Origin: Treponema sp. | Lineage (GTDB): Bacteria; Spirochaetota; Spirochaetia; Treponematales; Breznakiellaceae | Direction of reading: 5' to 3' | Length of the DNA stretch: 6,142 nt | Assembly: GCA_031280065.1 (NCBI GenBank) | Contig: JAITHH010000106.1 | Location: forward strand, 1-6,142 | In this document: piece by piece, positions 1 to 4,789 of the stretch | How the letters are laid out: each line of letters starts with the position of its first letter | Position numbering within the stretch: the stretch's first letter is position 1 | Position numbers and translations under genes: made by a program | Notes under the pieces: model-generated | What the model saw: the letters and a program-made list of their open reading frames with translations, nothing else | The model's database searches: none | Told to the model about the DNA's origin: nothing

Positions 1-214
1 TATGCGTATTCTGGCGGCCAAATTCGCCGGAGAGCCTACCCCGGATATGTATAACTTTGAAGCGCAGCTTGTGGAAACCAGCAGTTTGAGCCGTCAGATC
101 AACATGGGGAACATCGCGGAGGTGGTTCCCGGCTGGGGGCAGAAACAGGGGCTCTTCGATCATTACCCTTGGATGGCGGAGATCAAGGCGGCTGGGGAGC
201 GGCGCTTTAGATAA
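1..214 (+). CDS. C-terminal fragment of an unrecognised protein
   Basis: An open frame runs in from the left edge and stops at TAA (212-214), leaving about 70 residues of a C-terminus. The ATG at position 2 is probably internal, because it sits at the window edge with no upstream sequence to judge. The peptide is soluble in character, with many charged and aromatic residues (for example VVPGWGQKQGLFDHYPWM near residues 41-58). It has no membrane segment, no cysteine cluster and no motif I can assign to a family. Codon use is GC-rich like its neighbours, which supports real coding. It converges on polB with a 55-base gap, so the two are not cotranscribed. The product is unknown; only its status as a gene end is proposed. 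Confidence 0.6.
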   Translation, partial: MRILAAKFAGEPTPDMYNFEAQLVETSSLSRQINMGNIAEVVPGWGQKQGLFDHYPWMAEIKAAGERRFR

Positions 215-216
215 TT

Positions 217-233
217 GATCTCCACAGAGGATC
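217..233 (+). terminator. Weak hairpin between convergent genes
   Basis: GATCTC and GAGGATC can pair around a CACA loop with one bulged G, giving a six-pair stem three bases after the stop of the left-edge gene. There is no clean T-run afterwards (GTGGCTTCTTCG follows), so an intrinsic terminator is only a possibility. The position, in the short gap between two convergent genes, is the main argument. Confidence 0.2.
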
Positions 234-269
234 GTGGCTTCTTCGTTGGTTTACGCCCGCCGGAATGAA

Positions 270-2828
270 TTAAATGCCGTACCAATCCAGCTCCATTTGG
301 CCGTTTTCCCTATCCAGCAGGGACTGTCCGGCTTCCCGGCTCTTTTGGAGGAAAATATCCGTGTTCCAACCCGCTGCTGCGGCAATAGACCGGGCTACAG
401 GCAGCACCTGGGAATCAGTGTAGTGGTCATAATCGTAGGGACTGTGGGGCAAGGATGCGGGCTCCGCGCCGGTTTCAGTCCAGATAAACTCCACCGTGCC
501 CCGGCGGCCCTTCCAGCCGAGGGCGCGGGCGGCCTTCACCTGCGGCGGAGTAGAGGATGTGTAGTCCTCCGGGGGACGGGACAGGCGCTTGCGGTAGATG
601 AGTTCCCCGTCCAGTTTTCCTTCCCGCAGTTCCATTAGGACCGCAAAGACCCGATCCTGTAGCGCGGCTTCGCCCTTCCCGGAAAAAACCAGCTCTAAAA
701 GTTCAAGCTGCAGCCGCCGGGCCAAGGGGGTGGTGTCGCTCCGTACCGCCTCCATGCCCTTAACCTCCACGGAGACGCCGCCGCCGGGCTGGAGGAGGTA
801 GCCGGCATAGCCCTTGGCCCTGCCCCGGCTTCCCTCATCGCCGTGGAGCCCCCGCAAGGGGGGGATCAGAAAGCGGCGGTAGGCCTTTTCAAAACGGAGC
901 TCCATGCGGGATTCCAGCCCATACTCCCGCCGGATCGCCTCGTCAAGCAGCCGGTTGAGTTCACCGGCAAGGCTCCCCGCCAGCTCAGTAAAGTCCCCGT
1001 AATCAGCGCTGTCCCCCAGACCGGTTTCCACAAAGAGGGAATCGGTATCGCCATAGAGTACCCGGCAGCCCTGACGGTCGAACCATTCCTTGGAAAAGAA
1101 CAGCCATTTCCGGGCAAAGGAGGTAATGGCCCCGGCAAGCTCCGTGCGTCCATAGCGGCAGGCCCCGGTTCCTAAAACGCCGTAGAAGCTGTTCATCAGG
1201 ATTTTGTACACGTGGGCGGCGTTGTCATCTCCCGCATCCAGAGCCTTCCGTCGGGCGGCGAAGTAGCCTTCGATGATCTGCGGCAGGAGACCCGGCGTCC
1301 GGGAGAAACGCGCTCCGTTCGGGGCCTCTATCACGGGGAGCGCCGTTGGTTCCCCCTCCTGATCTGCTCCTGCGCGGGCGTGGGCCAGGGGATCGATGTT
1401 GAAGGTAAGCATGATCGTCGGGTAGAGGCTGCGGAAATCAAAGACCGCGATATTGCAGAAAAGCCCCTGCGCGGGGTCCAGAATAGTACCCCCGGCTGCG
1501 CCGGAGACCTTCTGTCCCGGCGGCAAGGGAAGGCCAGGGGCGATGCCCTGCCTGCGGAGTTCCATACCATATATCCGTTCAAAGCTCACCACACTGGTCC
1601 AGGCTTTGTCCAGCGAGACCCCGGTTAGGCTTGCCCGTTCCATGGTGAGGCGGAATAGGCCGGTCTTGGCGAGGATGCGGGGCACGAGGGCGGCGTCCTG
1701 GTAGCAGTATCTGCCGAATTCCTGGGGAGCCTCCCGGAAAAGCTGGTCAAGATGGGCGATTTTGTCTTTACCCATGGCGCTGACGGTCTTGCCTTCCCCC
1801 AGCACCGCCTGGGCCACGGTTTGCAGACTGAAATTCGCCCAGCCGCCGGAGCGCGCGTCATTCACCTCTCCTTCTTCCTGGGGATCGTGAGAGAAGCGCC
1901 GGGGGCCTGCACGGACGATCCGCAGAGCATCGATGACTTGTCTGCCGGGAACCAGCGCCGCAGCGGAACGCCGGTTTTCTCCGGCGAAAAATTTCGCGCT
2001 GTCCTGAGAGCGGCCCAGGACAAAGGGGATGCCCAGGACTTCGCAGCGTTCCGCCATCCGGGGAAAGTCAAAATCCAGAAAATTCCAACCGGTAAGTACG
2101 TCCGGGTCTTCCCGCCGGATATCCTGGATAAAGCCCCGAAGGAGGGAGGCTTCGTCCCTGTGGAATACCATGCGGGGCGCTTCCGCAGCGTCGGGGGATG
2201 TTTCTTCCAGCGACGGCGGCATATCAGCCGGGTATTCTGGCGGAAGCAGTACCCGCACCGCGCCGGAGAACGAACCGAAGCGCGAATCGGTGAAGGCGGA
2301 ACCTACTGCCCGGATAGCGTTGGAGCCGGTATCGGTTTCAATGTCAATTGAGGCGATTTTGAGAACCGCGCCGCTCCCTTCTTCCAGGGGGCTCAACTCG
2401 GGATTCGGGAAGACCAAATCTACGGTCCGGCCCGGACGGAACGGGCCCCGTATCTCCAGGCTTGAGCGGATAAAGCGTTCCGCCAAGAAAGCCTCGGCGG
2501 GTTTCATATCCCCGTCGGGGCTTGGAATTCCCGCGTTAGCGAGGATTTTCAGCGCGGCGTTCCGTCCGCTGAAATGAGAGAAGCGGAGCAGCGCCAAGCC
2601 TGCTTTCCCCGCAAACGGCGACAGCACGGCGGGGCAGCGTTCATAGCGCAGGAAACTCAACAGTGGCTGTACCCGGGGCATATCCGCCTCATATATATGG
2701 AAGGAAGGCCGCCACCGGGATTCCATAGCGGCAAAGGAGCGTCCGTCTTCCAGTCGTCCGGTAAAGTAGAGGCGGTCCCGGCGCGGGTCCGCATAGGCGT
2801 GTACGAGAAAACCCCGGAAGCTGTCCAT
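270..2828 (-). CDS. polB: DNA polymerase II, family B (3'-5' exonuclease plus polymerase)
   Basis: This 852-residue protein is a complete family B replicative-type polymerase of the E. coli Pol II kind, which serves in replication restart and translesion or repair synthesis. The exonuclease domain shows Exo I as DIE (D162, E164), Exo II as GWNFLDFD (N249, D254) and Exo III as YCYQD (Y374, D378). The polymerase domain shows motif A DFRSLYPTI (D464), motif B KILMNSFYG (K542-G550) and motif C YGDTDS (D594, D596), followed by an AKGYAG patch near 671-676. The run KGMEAVRSDTTPLA (about 690-703) and the YRKRLSRPPEDY region (745-756) match Pol II specifically rather than other B-family enzymes. All catalytic acids are present and no frameshift is seen. 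It is about 70 residues longer than E. coli Pol II (783). The ATG at 2826-2828 suits the family because GFLVHAY aligns with the E. coli N-terminus (GFILTRHW), but no good Shine-Dalgarno precedes it. The C-terminus carries a likely clamp-binding motif. It is transcribed divergently from pdxY. Confidence 0.95.
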   Translation of the reverse strand: MDSFRGFLVHAYADPRRDRLYFTGRLEDGRSFAAMESRWRPSFHIYEADMPRVQPLLSFLRYERCPAVLSPFAGKAGLALLRFSHFSGRNAALKILANAGIPSPDGDMKPAEAFLAERFIRSSLEIRGPFRPGRTVDLVFPNPELSPLEEGSGAVLKIASIDIETDTGSNAIRAVGSAFTDSRFGSFSGAVRVLLPPEYPADMPPSLEETSPDAAEAPRMVFHRDEASLLRGFIQDIRREDPDVLTGWNFLDFDFPRMAERCEVLGIPFVLGRSQDSAKFFAGENRRSAAALVPGRQVIDALRIVRAGPRRFSHDPQEEGEVNDARSGGWANFSLQTVAQAVLGEGKTVSAMGKDKIAHLDQLFREAPQEFGRYCYQDAALVPRILAKTGLFRLTMERASLTGVSLDKAWTSVVSFERIYGMELRRQGIAPGLPLPPGQKVSGAAGGTILDPAQGLFCNIAVFDFRSLYPTIMLTFNIDPLAHARAGADQEGEPTALPVIEAPNGARFSRTPGLLPQIIEGYFAARRKALDAGDDNAAHVYKILMNSFYGVLGTGACRYGRTELAGAITSFARKWLFFSKEWFDRQGCRVLYGDTDSLFVETGLGDSADYGDFTELAGSLAGELNRLLDEAIRREYGLESRMELRFEKAYRRFLIPPLRGLHGDEGSRGRAKGYAGYLLQPGGGVSVEVKGMEAVRSDTTPLARRLQLELLELVFSGKGEAALQDRVFAVLMELREGKLDGELIYRKRLSRPPEDYTSSTPPQVKAARALGWKGRRGTVEFIWTETGAEPASLPHSPYDYDHYTDSQVLPVARSIAAAAGWNTDIFLQKSREAGQSLLDRENGQMELDWYGI
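282..299 (-). other. Putative beta-clamp binding motif at the Pol II C-terminus
   Basis: The final residues of the polymerase read NGQMELDWYGI. Q844, L847 and W849 fit the hexapeptide form (Q-x-x-L-x-aromatic) of the bacterial sliding-clamp binding motif. The motif occupies the same place as the C-terminal QLGLF of E. coli Pol II. It would tether the enzyme to DnaN. The alignment is from memory and binding is inferred. Confidence 0.5.
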
Positions 2829-2840
2829 GGTTTATTCTAG

Positions 2841-2861
2841 TGCGAGGGTTCCGCCCTCGCA
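2841..2861 (-). promoter_or_regulatory. GC-rich hairpin in the presumed polB leader
   Basis: TGCGAGGG and CCCTCGCA form a perfect eight-pair stem around a five-base loop (TTCCG on the plus strand). The stem ends 12 bases before the polB start codon. It has no T-run, so it is unlikely to be an intrinsic terminator. As RNA it would sit where a ribosome must load, and the sequence between it and the ATG (CTAGAATAAACC on the minus strand) holds no Shine-Dalgarno. It could modulate polB translation or be a copy of a small dispersed palindrome. The structure is seen directly; the role is inferred. Confidence 0.4.
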
Positions 2862-2887
2862 ACATGCCCCCGCGTTTCCCTCCCGCC

Positions 2888-2914
2888 TTGTAATTCCTAT
2901 TATAGCGATATAAT
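2888..2914 (+). promoter_or_regulatory. Candidate sigma-70-type promoter for pdxY
   Basis: A perfect TATAAT lies at 2909-2914. TTGTAA at 2888-2893 matches four of six -35 positions, but the spacer is a short 15 bases. Transcription would begin near 2921 and leave a leader of about 20 bases that includes the Shine-Dalgarno. This -10 is one arm of an inverted repeat shared with the opposed polB box. Confidence 0.55.
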
Positions 2915-2915
2915 A
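2898..2915. repeat. Palindrome TATTATA-N4-TATAATA spanning the divergent -10 boxes
   Basis: TATTATA (2898-2904) and TATAATA (2909-2915) are perfect seven-base inverted repeats separated by GCGA. Each arm contains the TATAAT of one of the two divergent promoters, so RNA polymerases on the two strands would compete for the same site. The symmetry could also serve as an operator for a dimeric regulator, although no regulator is encoded in this window. Confidence 0.5.
2899..2904 (-). promoter_or_regulatory. Candidate -10 box for polB
   Basis: The minus strand reads a perfect TATAAT here. At a 16-18 base spacing no sequence resembling TTGACA is present (TTATTT or GTTATT at best), so the promoter would be weak or activator-dependent. 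It would give a polB leader of roughly 60-65 bases that includes the hairpin at 2841-2861. Confidence 0.35.
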
Positions 2916-2930
2916 TCAGCAAATAACCTG

Positions 2931-2936
2931 AAGGAG
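2931..2936 (+). promoter_or_regulatory. Shine-Dalgarno of pdxY
   Basis: AAGGAG ends six bases before the ATG at 2943. It fixes that ATG as the start of pdxY and contrasts with the absence of any such site before the divergent polB. Confidence 0.8.
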
Positions 2937-2942
2937 TAATTC

Positions 2943-3797
2943 ATGGCGGTCCTTTCGATACAATCCCACGTGGTATACGGCTATGCGGGAAATACTGCGG
3001 CGGCGTTCCCCTTACAGCGTTTGGGCCGGGAAGTTTGGGCGGTTAATACCGTGGAATTTTCAAACCATACCGGCTATGGTATATGGAGGGGCAGGATGAT
3101 GGAGACTGCGCTGGCTGCGGAGCTGGTGGAAGGTCTGGCTGAACGGGGCGTTTTGCCCCAATGCGAAGCGGTTCTGTCGGGATATATGGGAGACCTGGGA
3201 ACCGGCGCGGTGGTGATCGAGGCGGTCCGCAAAGTCAAAGCCGCTTCCCCCCAAGCCGTCTACTGCTGTGATCCGGTGATGGGCGATGCGGGACGGGGCT
3301 TCTATGTCAAACCCGGAATTCCCGATGTCATCAAGAACAGCGTGATCCCCCACGCGGATATTGTTACCCCCAACCAGTTTGAGCTTGAGGCTTTGACGGG
3401 AATTGCCGCCGTTGCTTTGGACGGTGCGCGGCGGGCCATTGACGCCCTCCACGCCAAAGGGCCCCGGGCGGCGCTGATTACCAGCTACCGGGGACAGGAT
3501 GTCCCGCCGGGACATATCGACATGCTGGCCTCGGATGGGAACGGGCTCTACCGTATTCGCACTCCCGAACTTTCCTTTACCGGGATCATGGCCGGTTCCG
3601 GCGACCTAACCGCTGCGGTGTTTCTCTCCCGCTATCTGGAAAACGCCGATGTCAAAACCGCCCTGGAAGCCACGGCTGCCTCCGTCTATGGCGTCATGGA
3701 GGCCACTTTCAAAGCCCAAAGCCGGGAACTCATGCTTATCGCCGCTCAGGAAGAGCTGGTCTCCCCCTCGAACCGCTTTACCGCATCAAAGGTATAG
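2943..3797 (+). CDS. pdxY: Pyridoxal kinase (PdxY/PdxK type, ribokinase superfamily)
   Basis: This 284-residue protein phosphorylates pyridoxal (and possibly pyridoxamine or pyridoxine) with ATP, in the cytoplasmic salvage route to pyridoxal 5'-phosphate. The N-terminus SIQSHVVYGYAGNTAA (5-20) is the hallmark of the PdxY/PdxK group, followed by NTVEFSNHTGYG (35-46), which helps line the substrate pocket. CDPVMGD (109-115) and TPNQFELEALTG (142-153) are conserved kinase segments. GSGD (218-221) forms the anion hole, with D221 as the expected catalytic base. Length agrees with E. coli PdxY (287), and resemblance to PdxY runs through to the C-terminus (FTASKV against FSATKL). The start is set by AAGGAG six bases upstream. 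The stop TAG lies at 3795-3797, and the downstream M28 frame probably overlaps or abuts it, suggesting a two-gene operon. PdxY rather than PdxK is my reading of the overall resemblance; both perform the same reaction. Confidence 0.95.
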   Translation: MAVLSIQSHVVYGYAGNTAAAFPLQRLGREVWAVNTVEFSNHTGYGIWRGRMMETALAAELVEGLAERGVLPQCEAVLSGYMGDLGTGAVVIEAVRKVKAASPQAVYCCDPVMGDAGRGFYVKPGIPDVIKNSVIPHADIVTPNQFELEALTGIAAVALDGARRAIDALHAKGPRAALITSYRGQDVPPGHIDMLASDGNGLYRIRTPELSFTGIMAGSGDLTAAVFLSRYLENADVKTALEATAASVYGVMEATFKAQSRELMLIAAQEELVSPSNRFTASKV

Positions 3798-3802
3798 CCG
3801 CC

Positions 3803-3877
3803 CTGGACGCCCCGTACCACCGGTTTAGCGCGTTTATCGGGCCTGGCGCGGACCGGTTTGAGATACTTGCATCCCTG
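3803..3877 (+). other. Probable N-terminal coding extension of the M28 gene
   Basis: The M28 frame stays open upstream of TTG 3878, and 3803-3877 reads like protein: DAPYHRFSAFIGPGADRFEI and onward, with mostly G/C third positions at its start. No ATG, GTG or TTG occurs in this frame from at least 3542 to 3877. CTG at 3803 is the most natural initiator. It lies ten bases after AAAGG (3788-3792) and five bases after the pdxY stop, and would give a protein of 304 residues. ATA 3794, overlapping the pdxY stop, or a -1 ribosomal frameshift out of pdxY are alternatives. A sequencing error is also possible. Confidence 0.5.
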
Positions 3878-4717
3878 TTGGATGAAATGGGTTTGGAGCG
3901 CCGGATATTACGCATACACGAAAACCGGCATTTGCTGGTTCTTCCCGGTGATACCCATGCAAAGGGAGAAGCCGTGCGTCCGTTTTATGGCAGCGGACCA
4001 ATACCACGACGCCCTGCCCCGGTCGTACTCGTGGCCCACTATGACCGCGCCCCGGACAGCCCCGGAGCCAACGATAACAGCGCGGCGGTCTTTCAGTTGG
4101 TGCAGGCCGCCATGACCCTTCATGCAGAGCGGGTGAGCGGCTGGCTCATCATCTTTACTGATAAGGAAGAACTTTCCGCCTGTGAAGGGCTCCGCGATCA
4201 GGGGGCCTACAGCCTCGCCCAAAAACTCCGGGAAACTCCCCTCAAGCGGAGCAGTTTCTACATATTCGACGTCTGCGGCGCTGGGGACACCCTGATCATC
4301 TCCACCATGACGGATCATCTGATCCGGGACAAGAGCGGCCCGGGAGCGATTCGCACCCGGCATCTCATCAGGCGGCTGCGGGAGCGGGCCCTGGGAACCG
4401 CCCGGTTCCTCAATCTGAATAAGGTGCTCCTCGCCCCCACCCCGTTCTCGGATGACGCGGGTTTTCTCCGGGCCGGAGCCGCCGCCCAGACCATCACGGT
4501 ACTCCCCACCGAAGAAGCGGCGCGTCTGGCCTCGCTGAAACACAACCGCGCATTCATCAACGCCTTGATCAGCCGGGAGGCCCGGACTCCCAAGACCCAA
4601 AGCCTCATCCCTGAAACCTGGCGGAGCCTCAACAGCCCTGCCGATACAGCCGGGCTCCTGACGCCGGAACATTATTACCAGGTAGTCCGCTTTGCCTGCG
4701 CCTTGTGCAAGCAGTGA
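3878..4717 (+). CDS. M28 family metallopeptidase-like protein
   Basis: From TTG at 3878 the product has 279 residues; an earlier start near 3803 is likely. The fold is that of zinc-dependent M28 aminopeptidases and the related glutaminyl cyclases. VVLVAHYDRAPDSPGANDN (49-67) carries the first two metal ligands, H54 and D66. DKEEL (95-99) carries the general base E97 and ligand E98. FDVCGAGD (130-137) carries ligand D131. TPFSDDAGFLRAG (188-200) corresponds to the usual SDHxPF segment, with D193 in place of His. LNSPADT (251-257) corresponds to HTPxDT, with N252 in place of the fifth ligand His. Activity may therefore be altered, mononuclear or lost. There is no signal peptide or membrane segment, so it is probably cytoplasmic. 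It follows pdxY closely and is probably cotranscribed; no functional link to vitamin B6 is evident. The family call is fairly secure, but the substrate is unknown. Confidence 0.8.
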   Translation: MDEMGLERRILRIHENRHLLVLPGDTHAKGEAVRPFYGSGPIPRRPAPVVLVAHYDRAPDSPGANDNSAAVFQLVQAAMTLHAERVSGWLIIFTDKEELSACEGLRDQGAYSLAQKLRETPLKRSSFYIFDVCGAGDTLIISTMTDHLIRDKSGPGAIRTRHLIRRLRERALGTARFLNLNKVLLAPTPFSDDAGFLRAGAAAQTITVLPTEEAARLASLKHNRAFINALISREARTPKTQSLIPETWRSLNSPADTAGLLTPEHYYQVVRFACALCKQ

Positions 4718-4718
4718 A

Positions 4719-4740
4719 GCGGGCGGGGACGCCCCCTCGC
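4719..4740. terminator. GC-rich hairpin after the M28 stop, possible bidirectional terminator
   Basis: GCGGG-c-GGGG pairs with CCCC-CTCGC around an ACG loop. This makes nine pairs including one G-T, with a bulged C. It starts two bases after the M28 stop codon, in the spacer between convergent genes. Neither strand shows a T-run afterwards, so it departs from a classical intrinsic terminator. It may instead protect the transcript end or belong to a dispersed repeat. Confidence 0.4.
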
Positions 4741-4743
4741 GCC

Positions 4744-4758
4744 GAACCTTCCGGGTTC
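4744..4758. repeat. Small inverted repeat GAACC-TTCCG-GGTTC
   Basis: A perfect five-pair stem with a five-base loop lies directly after the larger hairpin in the convergent spacer. Its loop, TTCCG, is identical to that of the hairpin at 2841-2861. It could be the second half of a double-hairpin 3' end for either flanking gene. The pairing is visible; the role is unknown. Confidence 0.35.
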
Positions 4759-4789
4759 TCCACTATGCTTGGTTAGTTGCCGCCTGCCC

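Noticed and set aside
866..1175. Open frames on both strands inside polB (for example 843-1175 plus and 866-1153 minus)
   Set aside because: They overlap the well-supported polymerase motifs, have low-complexity Arg/Pro/Ser-rich translations and no family features. They are shadows of a GC-rich gene.
2829..2942. SOS operator upstream of polB, expected because E. coli polB is LexA-controlled
   Set aside because: Neither CTGT-N8-ACAG nor CGAAC-N4-GTTCG is present in the divergent intergenic region.
3060..3515. 151-residue minus-strand frame opposite pdxY
   Set aside because: It is antisense to conserved kinase motifs, has no ribosome-binding site and resembles no protein family.
3908..4672. 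254-residue minus-strand frame opposite the M28 gene
   Set aside because: The plus strand carries the M28 metal-site motifs at the expected spacing. The antisense translation is Gly/Arg-rich with no recognisable domain.
4744..4758. Possible Gram-positive-type LexA box (GAAC...GTTC)
   Set aside because: The half-sites are seven bases apart instead of four, and the site lies between the 3' ends of convergent genes, not at a promoter.
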